Shown: in pieces, positions 1 to 11,875 of the stretch | How positions within the stretch are numbered: position 1 is the first letter of the stretch | Layout of the letters: every line of letters begins with the position of its first letter | Source of the DNA: Haberlea rhodopensis | Taxonomy: Eukaryota > Streptophyta > Magnoliopsida > Lamiales > Gesneriaceae | DNA: 64,000 bases | Direction of reading: 5' to 3' | Assembly: GCA_907163345.1 (NCBI GenBank) | Contig: CAJQUN010000059.1 | Coordinates: 2,724,189-2,788,188 of the forward strand | The notes under the pieces: generated by a model | Databases searched by the model: none | The model's input: only the letters and a program-made list of their open reading frames with translations | What the model was told of the DNA's origin: nothing | Program-made: the position numbers and the translations under genes

Positions 1-552
1 GGGTATTTGGGTGTTACAATGGCTTACATGTGTTGGTAGTCATTTATTTAGTGAAACATGCATTTAATTGATATTTTGGTGCATTTTGGATTAATGCTTT
101 TAAAAATATCATGTTGGGGTGTTTTATACACCATGGGATTGTGGAATGCATTTTAATTAAACTCAACCCTTTATACCCCCCACCTTTACCAAACCATTTT
201 ACCTTTACCAAAATTACACCACCCAAACCCTCCCTTCCCTCATTTTCGAGTTTGTGCTTAAGGGTAAAGGAAATCCTTCCAAAAATCTTGATTTGTGGAG
301 TTTATTGGGAGATTTGAGGTCCCCAAGAGGTATGGATACCTCATTGTTGATTTTGTAAAGTTTTATTTAAGTTTAGTATGGTTTTGAAGGGTTTTAAAAT
401 GGGTTTGTTGGGATTGGTATTATGTTGGTTGAATGTGGGTTTTATGAGGTTTTTGTGATGATATGTTGTTGGGATGTCTTTGGTTTAAGATGTTTTGTGT
501 TATTTGGGAGTTTTGTGCCAAAAAATGGAGTTTGCTCGAAAATGTCACGGCG

Positions 553-772
553 ACTGATCGATCGGTAGCAGGGCTGCGATCGATCGGTGCAAGTGCGAAG
601 CGAGGGGTAAAAATTCTATGCTTACCGATCGATCGGTAAAAGCGACCGATCGATCGGTGTATGGCTAGCGATCGATCGGTATCTTGGACCGATCGATCGG
701 TAAAAGCCGTAGCTTAAAATGAAAATTATGAACAGTTACCGATCGATCGGTAAGGATGACCGATCGATCGGT
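553..772 (+). repeat. CGATCG palindrome array, Tekay A 5' LTR
   Basis: Eight copies of a short dyad, best form ACCGATCGATCGGT, are separated by irregular spacers of about 8-40 bp. Counted from the LTR start it occupies about nt 722-941. The copy in the 3' LTR (6949-7147) has lost one unit. Confidence 0.9.
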
Positions 773-937
773 AGAGCATTTTTGCTGAAAATTATTTCCT
801 TGGTATGATTGTAGGATTTTTGGTATTCGACTATTATTTGGCTTCTAATATTGATTTGTATGGTTGTGTAGAACCATCCCAGGTGCCAACAACATCGAGG
901 AGATAAAGTTATACCAGTTCTCCACTTTTGAAACTAA

Positions 938-960
938 GGTACGTAGTGAGACGTACGAGC
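938..960 (+). promoter_or_regulatory. ACGT inverted repeat in Tekay A 5' LTR
   Basis: GTACGT and ACGTAC flank a 6-bp spacer, and the right arm is followed by GAGC. The same arrangement occurs at 7313-7335, 25921-25940, 30592-30612, 37429-37449, 49040-49060 and 56976-56996, in LTRs that are otherwise diverged. The ACGT core is the type bound by plant bZIP factors; any regulatory role is inference. Confidence 0.5.
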
Positions 961-1960
961 ATCGGACGGTAAAATGTGTTACGCTTTCGATTTTGTATTG
1001 TGTAATACCGTGGATAGTGAATCCTTATATGTGGTGATTTATGTGAAATGATAGTGATATATCGTGATAATGGAATCAACTATTGTGTTTGATTATTGTG
1101 GTAGAATTGATGAATGTTCCGGTAGCCTTTATCTCCGAGCGAGGAAGGTACTTGCCGCTGTCATATGAAGCGATGGTAGTATGATATTTGCCGCTGTCAT
1201 GTCTAAGCGAGGTAACATGCCGCTGTCATTGTCGAAGCGAGGGATATCATATGATGCCGCTATATGTCGAAGCGAGGGGTCCTAAAATTCCGCTGTTGTA
1301 TTGGGACCGGAACAGTCACAATTCTAGTGATTAATGTGGAATATTGTGATTAATGTGGAATATTGTGATTAATATGGAATATAGTGAATAATGTGGAATA
1401 TTGTGATTAATGTGGAATATTGTGATTAACGTGGAATCTTGTGATTAATGTGGAATATTGGAATATTGTGATTATAACTGGGACGTGATATCGATCATTA
1501 CCTTGTGAGCTAATGATTTTGTGCATGAGTTTATGAAACAGGAACAACAAAGGAAGTGTGCTAATGTGGTGAATCAGGGAGCATATATACAAATATATCT
1601 CATGCGTTTAATTACGTTATTATGATTGATTGTGTTGAATAGTGATGTGTATGCTCATGGTGAGTTGTTCCTGTAGGTACACCTTTGGGTTTGGAGGGCT
1701 ATGGGACGGGTTGAGGCAGTGAGCTTCGAGGAGCCTTGTGAATTAGGATACAGGATTTGGTATAGTCTCTACTCTAGGAGTAGTGTAAATCTATAGTGTT
1801 AACATTCATTTGGGAATGTAATTATTAGCTTCGAAGTTTTATTTTGGCCTGTATTCCTATTAGCTCACGTAATAACCGTAACCATAAACTGTCTGTGATG
1901 CATGTTTAGCCCTATTTATATCTTGATTTCACCTTTAAGGAACTAGGGTCCTTACATTAG

Positions 1961-1972
1961 TGGTATCAGAGC
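1961..1972 (+). promoter_or_regulatory. Primer-binding site of Tekay A
   Basis: TGGTATCAGAGC lies 4 bp after the LTR end and is complementary to the 3' end of plant initiator tRNA-Met, the usual primer of Tekay and copia elements. Confidence 0.9.
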
Positions 1973-2154
1973 AGTGGTTAGAGAACCCGGGAACGAGTGA
2001 AGGGTAGCCTTAGCAATAAGTTGGCTAGGCATTTACTTTTAAATATGTTGTGCGCATATGAAGCATGTGACTGTTATGCTAACGTGTTATGGTTTTCTAA
2101 CGATGTATTATGTGAACTGCTTTTGGGTATTGCTGTTAACCCTTGTGTTGCAGT

Positions 2155-5100
2155 GTGGCAACAACTGTGGAAGTAGGAGACGCCGTGAGTATTAATGCAA
2201 GTGTTGGGCGTACAAATCCCCTACTCCCGCCAGCTTTCGACGAAGAACCGTTTGAGCAACAGTTACTACCTGTGGAGCTTAATTTAGCTCAATTTCTGAC
2301 ATACCGACCCCCGATGTTTGAGGGAACTGAGACAGGGGAAAATGGTTGAGGAATGATTAGAGAGGATAGAACAGATGTTTGTGACAGCTCCTTGTGCTAA
2401 GACAGCCTGGATAGGACTAACGGAGTTCCATTTGGCCGAGATTTAGCCGAGAAGGCGCTGATGTGGTGGAAGACCACGGTGATAGAGCAAGAGGCTCGGG
2501 GTCAGGAGATGAATTGGAAGCTATTCAGAGCTCGGTTTCTGACCCGCTACTTCTCAGCTGCTGCACGGCAGGCTAAGCAAGATGAATTTACTAATCACAA
2601 GCAAGGCAAAGATGGGGAACTTCATGAGGGGCCGAGAATCGTTGGAAAGGAAGCCGTATGAATGATGCCCCATCAGAAAGAGGACAATCTCAGGGAGACA
2701 GTTTTGGAAAGGTCCAATGCCCTCCTTGTGGGCAACCACATGTGATAAAAGACTATGTATGATGTTATGTTTGTGACAATAAGGGCCCTTTGCTCGGCCA
2801 TGTCCCAATCGAGAGGGACAATAGAACTCTACGGGGAGGCCTGTGGACAGAACAGTAGAGCACAAGCCACCGTTGGTACCGAGGCAGTATGGAGCTCAGC
2901 CTATGGGCCACCTCAGGGGCAGGTTTATGCGTTGGAGAGGGAGCAGGTTACAGCGGCTCCGGAGGAAGTGATAGCGGGTATGTGTCTCTTGTTTATGCAC
3001 CATACCTCTTGTAGTCTTGACAGCCGCTGGAAGAAGTTTGATTATTGATTAAATTGTCGATGAATGTCTCATTTATTTTTGTGGGCAATGAGCTAAGATC
3101 AGACTCGATTATTTTGGGAATGTCGGACTTCGATTGCATTGTGGGCATCGATGTGCTGAACAGATATCAGGTAGTGGTGGACTGCAGACAGAGAACAGTG
3201 CGGTTCAGATCTGATCTGGGAGTCCAGTGGACATCCTATGGGGATGGTTCTTGTCCCAAGATCTTGTTGTTATCTGTTGTCAAGATGGCACAGTTGTTGG
3301 AACGGGGCCCTTCGGGATATCTCATATATGCTGTTGATTACTGAAAGGAAAGATGAATTAAAAGTCGAGGATGTGCCCATAGTGACGGAGTTTCCTGATG
3401 TTTTCCGGAAGGGATTCCCGGATTCCCACCGACGAGAGAGGTCGAGTTTGGGATTGAGTTACTACCGAGAACGTCTGCCTTTTCTCGTGCCCTGTGTAGG
3501 ATGGCACCAGCGGAGCAAAGAGAATTAAAGGTCCAGTTACGAGAGCCCCTTGATAAGGGTCACATACGTTCAAGCGTATCGCCCAGGGGTACGAGGCTCT
3601 ACAGTTCTGAGGTCGGGGTATCATCAGATCGGGTAAGGGAAGATGATGTACAGAAGACAGCTTTCAGGACTAGATTTGGGTGCTATGAATTCTCAGTCAT
3701 GCCTTTTGGGGTGACGAATGCCCCAGCTGTTTTTATGAGCCTGATGAACAGGGTGTTTCAACCGTATTTGGATCAGTTCGCCATTGTTTTATTGACGTTA
3801 TACTCATCTATTTCCGGACTGGAGAGGAACACGAGAAGCACTTTGAGAACGGTGTTCCAGGTCCTTAGGGACGATCAGTTGTACGCCAAGCTCAGCAAGT
3901 GTGAATTCTGGTTGAGCGGCGTGGTGTCTTTGGGGCATGTGATCTCTAGTAATGGGATATCTGTGGATTCCAGGAAGGTAGAGGCAGTAATGATTTGGTC
4001 TGTGCCTACATCTGTGCCCGAGATCCGGAGCTTCCTTGGTTTAGCGGGTTATTACCAACGTTTCGTCGAGGGATTCTCTAAGATCGCTAAACCATTGACG
4101 TAGTTGACGTAGAAAGGAGTTCCGTTTTTGTGGTCTGAGACTTGTGAGAAGAGCTTCCAAGAGTTGAGGCACCGGTTGACTACAACACCTGTATTGGTGA
4201 TTCCTTCGGGGAAACGAGAGGTTTGCTTTGCACGCGGATGCATCACTGCAGAGTTTGGGATGTGTGTTGATGCGAGATAAGCATGTGGTAGCTTATGCTT
4301 CGAGGCAGTTGAAACCACATGAGGCTAAGTACCCAGTCCATGATTTGGAGCTGGCAACTATTATATTTTCCTTGAAGATTTGGAGGAATTAATTGTATGG
4401 TACGTCGTTTACCATCTACACGGACCATAAGAACCTAAAGTTTTGTTCACACAGGCTGAGTTGATTGTGCGACAAGGAAGATGGATGGACTTGCTCAAAG
4501 ATTTTGATTGTGAAATTGAGTACCACCCAGGTGAAGCGAACTTGATAGCAGACGCCTTAAGTCGGAAGGTGAAGAGTACTGCTAAGGATAGTATGAGTTT
4601 AACAACTATGATGACTTCTTATTGCCATCTGGGCTATGATTTCGATGTGGACACGTCGCCAGTGCGAGTGTCAACCTTTTTGACTGAGTCAGACATATTT
4701 GGGGGGGGGGGGGGGGGGGGGGCTATCGGGAGAGCCCAGAGGTCGGATGATGAGGTTCAGAGGTGGTCATCGATAGTACTTCGAGGTCAGCCATCGAAGT
4801 TTAGATTGGCTGAGGATGATTCCTTGAGATTGGACAACCATTGGGTAGTTCCAGATATGCCGGAGTTGCGTAAAGGAATCTAGGAGCGAGCTCTCAGTGG
4901 CCGGTTCAGTATCCACCTAGGAGGAAGAAAAATGTATAAGGACCTAAGTGGTCAGATCTAGTGGAGACGCATGAAGCGTGGTGTTATGACCTTTGTCAAA
5001 GGATGTTTGATCTGCCAGCAGGTAAAGGCAGAAAGGCAGAGGCCTAATGGCGATCTGAAGAACTTGTAGATACCTAAGTGGAAGTGGGAGCTCGTATCTA

Positions 5101-6216
5101 TGGGATTAGTGACCCACTTGCCAAGGACGGCCTCATTAATTGATGCGATTTAGGTGATCGTAGATGGGTGGACGAAGGTGGCGCACTTCATTCCATATTG
5201 TATGTCTTTCACATACCTAAAGATTGCCCAATCATATGTGTGGGCATTGGTGAGATTGCATGGTATTCCAGTCTCGATTGTGTCTGGCAGAGACCCACGG
5301 TTCGCATCGCATTTTCTGAGAGGGTCTTCAGTCAGCCTTGGGTGCAGAGGTGAGATTGAGTACATCTTATCACCCTCAGACTGATGGTCAGACAGAGCGG
5401 TCAGACAGAGCGTACCATACAGACGCTTGAGGACATGTTGAGGACATGTGTTTTGGAGTTTGATACTCCGTGGCAAGATTCAGTGCCACTAGTAGAGTTC
5501 TCTTATGATGACAGTTATCAGGTGAGCATTTAGATGACTCCATTCGGGGCTCTTTGCAGTCGACGTTGTAGATCACCGTTGTACTGGGAGGACTTGACTA
5601 GTAAGACGGTCGGAGGACCGGAATTGATTGAGAGCATGGACGAAAAGATTAAGTGATCCGTCAGAAAATGAAAGCGGCTCAAGTATAGGCAAGCGGCCTA
5701 TGCTAATAAACGACGGCGACCATTGGAATTCCAAGTGGGAGACAGAGTCTTTCTGAAAATCTCACCTTTCAGAGGTGTAGTTTGTTTCGGTATGCACGAG
5801 AAATAATCTCCGAGGTATATTGGGCCGTATGAGGTTTTGCAGCGTATCGGTACTTTGGCTTACCGTTTGACTCTACCGCCGTCTTTATTTGGTATTCATG
5901 ATGTCTTTCATGTCTCTATGCTGCGTAATTGTGAACCAGATCCGTCTCACGTATTACAGCCTTCATAGGTACAGTTGAGTGCAGATGTATCCTGTGTTGA
6001 ACGACCAGTCAGAATTCTGGATCGAGAGGATCGCAGACTTCGAAGCAAGGTTATACTGATGGTCAAGGTTCAGGGGGATCGTCGGGGTGTCGAAGAGGCC
6101 ACGTGGGAGACGGAACGGCATATGGTGCAGCACTACCCGAAACTACTCTCTGGTATGTGTTTATGTTTAGTTTCTTTTGGGGTAAGTGCATGCGATTTCG
6201 AGGACGAAATCTTCTA
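2155..6216 (+). pseudogene. Ruined gag-pol polyprotein of Tekay A
   Basis: Pieces line up in order with the 1473-codon polyprotein at 31738-36159: gag (from 2155, where the expected ATG is GTG), end of protease (about 3045-3344), RT (about 3501-4100), RNase H (about 4230-4560), integrase (about 4880-5600) and C-terminal chromodomain-like segment (about 5820-6216). Stops interrupt the frame throughout, for example two TAGs in the connection domain (about 4101-4112), TAG near 5067 and 5967 and TAA near 4390. Much of gag is missing, and about 55 codons of RT are lost between about 3585 and 3605, removing part of the fingers/palm. The FIDD catalytic motif region is frameshifted (about 3780-3800). 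It cannot encode working enzymes. The near-identical LTRs imply it was already defective when it last moved. Confidence 0.92.
4701..4722 (+). repeat. Homopolymer G22
   Basis: Twenty-two consecutive G in the Tekay A pol pseudogene, where the related Tekay B reads an ordinary codon series. It is either slippage or an assembly/consensus artefact. Confidence 0.95.
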
Positions 6217-6229
6217 AGTAGGGGAGTAT
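6216..6229 (+). promoter_or_regulatory. Polypurine tract of Tekay A
   Basis: AAGTAGGGGAGTAT immediately precedes the 3' LTR and would prime plus-strand DNA synthesis. The equivalent tract in Tekay B lies on the minus strand just right of 31703. Confidence 0.85.
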
Positions 6230-8332
6230 TGTGATGTCCCCGAAATGATTAATTGTGTTTAAGGCATTAATTGTGTTCATATGTTTAAATATGATTAATT
6301 ATGGTGGTAATTGCCTTATGTGTTAGAATTAATTGCCATGTGGAAATGCTTGGTCATGTGGGCTGGTAGAGCATTTCAGGGTGCATGCTATGCATGTTGG
6401 GTATTTGGGTGTTACAATGGCTTACATGTGTTGGTAGTCATTTATTTAGTGAAACATGCATTTAATTGATATTTTGGTGCATTTTGGATTAATGCTTTTA
6501 AAAATATCATGTTGGGGTGTTTTATACACCATGGGATTGTGGAATGCATTTTAATTAAACTCAACCCTTTATACCCCCCACCTTTACCAAACCATTTTAC
6601 CTTTACCAAAATTACACCACCCAAACCCTCCCTTCCCTCATTTTCGAGTTTGTGCTTAAGGGTAAAGGAAATCCTTCAAAAATCTTGATTTGTGGAGTTT
6701 ATTGGGAGATTTGAGGTCCCAAGAGGTATGGATACCTCATTGTTGATTTTGTAAAGTTTTATTTAAGTTTAGTATGGTTTTGAAGGGTTTAAAATGTGTT
6801 TGTTGGGATTGGTATTATGTTGGTTGAATGTGGGTTTTATGAGGTTTTTGTGATGATATGTTGTTGGGATGTCTTTGGTTTAAGATGTTTTGTGTTATTT
6901 GGGAGTTTTGTGCCAAAAAAATGGAGTTTGCTCGAAAATGTCGCGGTGACCGATCGATCGGTAGCAGGGCTGCGATCGATCGGTGCAAGTGCGAAGCGAG
7001 GGGTAAAAATTCTATGCTTACCGATCGATCGGTAAAAGCGACCGATCGATCGGTGTATGGCTAGCGATCGATCGGTATCTTGGACCGATCGATCGGTAAA
7101 AGCCGTAGCTTAAAATGAAAATTATGAACAGTTACCGATCGATAGGTAAAGCATTTTTGCTGAAAATTATTTCCTTGGTATGATTGTAGGATTTTTGGTA
7201 TTCGACTATTATTTGGCTTCTAATATTGATTTGTATGGTTGTGTAGAACCATCCCAGGTGCCAACAACATCGAGGAGATAAAGTTATACAACTTCTCCAC
7301 TTTTGAAACTAAGGTACGTAGTGAGACGTACGAGCATCGGACGGTAAAATGTGTTACGCTTTCGATTTTGTATTGTGTAATACCGTGGATAGTGAATCCT
7401 TATATGTGGTGATTTATGTGAAATGATAGTGATATATCGTGATAATGGAATCAACTATTGTGTTTGATTATTGTGGTAGAATTGATGAATGTTCCGGTAG
7501 CCTTTATCTCCGAGCGAGGGAGGTACTTGCCGCTGTCATATGAAGCGATGGTAGTATGATATTTGCCGCTATCATGTCTAAGCGAGGTAACATGCCGCTG
7601 TCATTGTCGAAGCGAGGGATATCATATGATGCCGCTATATGTCGAAGCGAGGGGTCCTAAAATTCCGCTGTTGTATTGGGACCGGAACAGTCACAATTCT
7701 AGTGATTAATGTGGAATATTGTGATTAATGTGGAATATTGTGATTAATATGGAATATAGTGAATAATGTGGAATATTGTGATTAATGTGGAATATTGTGA
7801 TTAACGTGGAATCTTGTGATTAATGTGGAATATTGGAATATTGTGATTATAACTGGGACGTGATATCGATCATTACCTTGTGAGCTAATGATTTTGTGCA
7901 TGAGTTTATGAAACAAGAACAACAAAGGAAGTGTGCTAATGTGGTGAATCAGGGAGCATATATACAAATATATCTCATGCGTTTAATTACGTTATTATGA
8001 TTGATTGTGTTGAATAGTGATGTGTATGCTCATGGTAAGTTGTTCCTGTAGGTACACCTTTGGATTTGGAGGGCTATGGGCCGGGTTGAGGCAGTGAGCT
8101 TCGAGGAGCCTTGTGAATTAGGATACAGGATTTGGTATAGTCTCTACTCTAGGAGTAGTGTAAATCTATAGTGTTAACATTCATTTGGGAATGTAATTAT
8201 TAGCTTCGAAGTTTTATTTTGGCCTGTAATCCTATTAGCTCACGTAATAACCATAACCATAAACTGTCTGTGATGCATGTTTAGCCCTATTTATAATCTT
8301 GATTTCACCGTTAAGGAACTAGGGTCCTTACA
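6230..8332 (+). repeat. 3' LTR of Tekay A (complete, 2103 bp)
   Basis: It starts TGTGATGTCCCC and ends CCTTACA. It contains a seven-copy palindrome array (6949-7147), an ACGT inverted repeat (7313-7335) and the CCGCT...AGCG mini-hairpins (about 7510-7670). Compared with the 5' LTR it lacks one palindrome unit near 7145. Confidence 0.95.
6949..7147 (+). repeat. CGATCG palindrome array, Tekay A 3' LTR
   Basis: Seven dyads of the ACCGATCGATCGGT type occupy LTR nt about 720-918. The last unit carries one base change (GATCGATAGG). Confidence 0.9.
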
Positions 8333-8645
8333 TATCTATAGCTATCACACGTGTATTTGACTTCATCTCTCTATATCAGGCTGAAATCCACAGTTTACTT
8401 TACTATATCGTATCACAATCTCCTATGGTCAATTCAATTGCAATAAATAATCAATCAAGGATATTAATCCATTGAAAGCATGAACACAACAAATTAAACT
8501 CAAAGAATTTGTAAGAATCAATCAAAACTTAATTAAAATTGTGGGTTCAAAACATGGGATTTCCCAAGTCTTGACAACAAAACTTATCATATAAACATTT
8601 TCAAAATAAAATGTAAAATTGTGTTTTTCAACATCAAAAGCATAA
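8333..8645 (-). repeat. Athila-like left (3') LTR, fragment 1
   Basis: This 313-bp piece matches 47975-48287 of the Athila right LTR. It is bounded on the left by Tekay A and on the right by the SIRE-like copia, whose target duplication CATAA is at 8641-8645. It continues at 18926. The part matching 47492-47974 should lie left of the window, beyond Tekay A. Confidence 0.9.
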
Positions 8646-8780
8646 TGTTGGGAAACGATTTCTAAGTTTTGGTGATTACAAACACCTACTGGATGAACAC
8701 CTACCGGATGTTGAAGACTTACCGGGTGATAAAGACCAACTGGATGAACACCTACCGGATGTTGAAGACTTACCGGGTGA

Positions 8781-8960
8781 TAGACATCAACCGGACAGAC
8801 ATCAACTGGATGGCTACCAACTGGATAGACATCAACCGGACAGACATCAACTGGATGGCTACCAACTGGATAGACATCAACCGGACAGACATCAACTAGA
8901 TGGCTACCAACTGGATAGACATCAACCGGACAGACATCAACCGGACAAACATAAACTGGA
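8781..8960 (+). repeat. 45-bp tandem repeat, four units, SIRE-like 5' LTR
   Basis: Each unit is built from three related 15-bp blocks such as GACATCAACCGGACA and GACATCAACTGGATG. Because 45 is divisible by three, the array stays open in frame and creates a spurious ORF; I do not regard that as a gene. Confidence 0.9.
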
Positions 8961-9235
8961 TAGACATCTACTGGTCACAAGAGGATGAACGACCAGTTGA
9001 ACATAGAAAACCAGCAGAAGTCTAAACATCAAGTAAGAGCACTAAGCAACGAGACAAAATAAGTACAACATTCTCTGACAAAGGTACAACAGAGCGGCGC
9101 ACCCTGCTATATCTCCGCCACCATTGCCGACAGAATTAAAGAGCCGTTGCTTAACAAAATAGGAAAGAAGACAATATGAATTTGGAAAGCTAATCTCTTC
9201 CTAATACAGAAAAGCTACCGTTGGACAACCAAGCT

Positions 9236-9243
9236 TATAAATA
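9236..9243 (+). promoter_or_regulatory. TATA box in SIRE-like 5' LTR
   Basis: TATAAATA, conserved at 18333-18340 in the 3' LTR, is placed plausibly for the start of genomic RNA. Confidence 0.6.
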
Positions 9244-9843
9244 CACCCAAGCAAAGAATGAAGAGGTTAGCTGAGCGATTTTCAACAAAGAGAAACACCT
9301 CAAAGCAAACAAGAAAATCAACTTACTGATATTCCAAAAGTTCAGCAAAGAGCAGACAAGCAGTGCAACTGAATCTGTGACAGATTATTTCCAACTGAAG
9401 CCCGCTGCTCAAGAACACTCAAAGCTAAAAATGTATTTTGTAAAGAGTGTCATAGAATCTTTTGTAATCAAATTAAGAAGTTGTGATTGCTAGGAGTTTA
9501 GGCCAAGTTGTGTGAGTGCCTAAGAAGGTTGTATACTGTAAAGTGTAAACCAAGTCTTCTAGTGAATCCTTCCTGCAAAGGAAGAAGGGGAGACGTAGAA
9601 GCGTTGTGCTTCGAACTTCCAGAAACAATACTTGTGTTCTTTACTTACTTACTTACTATTCAGTTTTACTCCTCACAAGTTTAGCATACGTCTTCCGCAC
9701 TACAATCAGTGTCTGCTGACTTGCCTTATATTGAGAAGCTACTGTAACACTTAACAGTTTGCAGTTAACAAGAGAAAAATCTAAATTGAATCTAGTGTTT
9801 ATTCAACCTCCTTCCTTCTAAACACTACATCGATCCTAACAAG

Positions 9844-9855
9844 TGGTATCAGAGC
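9844..9855 (+). promoter_or_regulatory. Primer-binding site of SIRE-like copia
   Basis: TGGTATCAGAGC, complementary to initiator tRNA-Met, starts 2 bp after the 5' LTR. Confidence 0.9.
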
Positions 9856-9892
9856 TTAGGTCTTCTCAATCTTGAGAGATTACCAAAAACTG

Positions 9893-11845
9893 ATGGCCTC
9901 ATTCAGCAAGATTCCAATGTTCAAGAAGGATGAATATGACGATTGTAGAATTCGTATGCAAGCACATCTAAGTGCCCAAGATGATGATATGTGGTTCATC
10001 ATCACTGATGGACCAATGAAGATCATGAAAGTCAATACAGCAACTGCTATCTCTGGTGGTGAACCTCAGATGGTTGAAAAGGATAGATCCTTCTGGATAA
10101 ATGAAGAAAAGAAAAAGGCAAATCTGGACAACGTGGCAAAAGACATACTGTTCAAAACTCTGGACAAAAATATGTTCAACAAGATCAAGATGTGTCCCAA
10201 TGCAAAGGATATCTGGGAAAAGATTGCTCAGCTGTGCGAAGGAAATGATCAAACCAAGGAAAACAAGCTCACTGTTGCCTTACAGAAGTTTGAAAACATC
10301 AAAATGATGTCCGGAGAAACTCTAAGCGAATACGATGAAAGAGTAACTGGCATCATAAATGAACTCAATAGCCTTGGTAAAGATCTATCCAACAGGGAAG
10401 TCACTTTAAAAGTCATGAGAGGTCTCCCAAGAGAATGGAATGTAAAGACGATTGCTATGAGAGAATCAAAAGATCTAAACAAGATAGACATACATGACTT
10501 ATTTGCTGACTTAAAAGCTTATGAGTTCGAACTAGGTATTCGGATTGAAGATGAACCCAACACCAGTCAACCAACCAAAGCTCTTACTGCATCTGAAGCT
10601 CCACCTGTCACAACAGAAATGACTCCTGAAAAAATATGCAACGATGCAATGGTGCTATTTGTCAAGAAATTTGGAAAGTTTATGAAGAAAAGTCAAAAGA
10701 CTTATCAATCCTACCCAAGAAGACAAAGCTTCAAGAATAGATCAGATGAAGATGAACGTGTATGCTTTAACTGTCTCAAACCAGGATATTTTATTGCTGA
10801 CTGTCCTAAACCAAAGAAGGATGATCAAAAGAAAGGACCAAAAGAATATAGAAAGTCTAAAGAGAATAGAAGATCATCCAGAAGAGACAGAACAGAAAGT
10901 ACTGGTGGCGGAAGAAAACAAGAACAAATAGGCTGACTTAGAATCAGAAACTTCTTCCAGCTCATCCAGTGATAGTGAAGATGAAGAAGTTCATTGTCTA
11001 ATGGTCAACGATGACTGAGAGGTAAATGATCCTAATCTTTCTGAATTTACACATATTGAGCTCACAAATGCATTACAGGACATGATAAATGAGTATCAGA
11101 TGTTGTATGAATCCTTCGAGAACTACAAGACTGAACAACAAGTCCCAACAAAACAGCAGAACAACGAATGTGATTGTGAACAATCCACTGAGTTGAAAAG
11201 CTTGAGGGATAAAGTAAGTCAGCTCGAGAAAGAAAGGGATGAAGCAACATGTGCACACCAGAAACTCAGTAAGCTGGTTCGCACATGGAATGCATCTACT
11301 GCCAGAAAAGATGAAATGCTTGAGTCGATAAGACTTGCTGGTGATCTTACCGGTATAGGCTACTCTAACAATGATAGTAATTCATCCGGCATCAAATCTC
11401 AAGTGTGTCTAAAAGAAACAAGATTCAAACAATGAATTTTGTTAAATCAAGCACAATATATGAACCAAGTGAGTTGGTTAAGGAATCTGTTGAACCAATA
11501 CTCTTCAAAGAACGGGCATCACATAAAGGTATTGGTTATGTGGAGCCAAAAGAGAAAGCTCGACAGGGGCAAATGTTTAGAAATAAACATAAACCCACTG
11601 GTCAAGCCACTCGAGAGGTAAAACCTAACTGGTATCATAATTGTATGCCTGTCCAAAAGAGATACATGCTTCCTAACAGAAACCAAAAACCTAAACAACA
11701 CGCATACACTCAGTATCACATGTATCACCCAAGAACATCTTCTTCAGTTAATGCACACACATTTCAGGACACACACAGACCCAAAAAACTCAGGGTTATA
11801 CAAGTGTGGGTCCCGAAAGGACTAATCCTGCCTGGACCCAAGTAG
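9893..11845 (+). pseudogene. gag: gag of SIRE-like copia (broken)
   Basis: Capsid-type gag. The ATG at 9893 follows the primer site in the usual place; an upstream in-frame ATG at 9872 seems less likely. Residues about 60-230 form a copia gag (UBN2-like) domain. A zinc knuckle follows near 10761-10802, but it reads CFNCLKPGYFIADC, with Tyr where the CCHC histidine belongs. An acidic Ser-rich stretch and a charged, probably coiled-coil region follow (11082-11400). The frame breaks at about 10930 with a stop, again with TGA near 11015, and near 11405-11435, so no full product is made. The line-up with pol downstream is otherwise normal. Confidence 0.88.
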
Positions 11846-11875
11846 GATTGGGTACCAATCATTTTATCACTTTAA

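Larger units (their letters stand above)
1..1956 (+). repeat. 5' LTR of Tekay A (partial)
   Basis: It matches 6399-8332 with about 22 small differences by eye. It ends in CTTACA immediately before the primer site. It contains a CGATCG palindrome array (553-772), an ACGT inverted repeat (938-960), a CCGCT...AGCG mini-hairpin run (about 1130-1290) and a run of GTGATTAATGTGGAATATT-type repeats (about 1327-1470). The first 169 bp are outside the window. Confidence 0.95.
1..8332 (+). mobile_element. Tekay A: Ty3/gypsy chromovirus-type retrotransposon, 5' end cut by window
   Basis: This is a long-LTR gypsy element in plus orientation: LTR (1-1956), tRNA-Met-type primer site, ruined gag-pol (2155-6216), purine tract and second LTR (6230-8332). 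Base 1 corresponds to base 6399, so about 169 bp of the first LTR lie outside the window. The order gag, protease, RT, RNase H, integrase, C-terminal chromodomain-like end and the LTRs of about 2.1 kb fit the Tekay/Del lineage (family knowledge). It is inserted in the left LTR of the Athila-like element: DNA from 8333 on matches uninterrupted DNA from 47975 on. The TSD is probably TATCT (8333-8337); its partner is outside the window. The LTRs differ at only about 1% of sites by eye, although the coding region carries many stops. Confidence 0.93.
8646..9841 (+). repeat. 5' LTR of SIRE-like copia
   Basis: 1196 bp, beginning TGTTGGGAAACG and ending CCTAACA. It contains a 45-bp tandem repeat (8781-8960) and a TATA box (9236-9243). 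It differs from the 3' LTR by roughly 25 changes, about 2% by eye. Confidence 0.95.

Noticed and set aside
553..772. CRISPR-like look of the regularly spaced palindromes
   Set aside because: Repeats are too short, spacers irregular, no cas genes, and the context is a plant LTR.
1..8332. Segmental duplication 1-1956 versus 6399-8332
   Set aside because: The primer site, purine tract and gag-pol between them show they are the two LTRs of one element.
8669..8899. 76-codon ORF (and 118-codon copy at 17766-18122) in the SIRE-like LTR
   Set aside because: Produced by the 45-bp tandem repeat, whose length is divisible by three; also open on the opposite strand.
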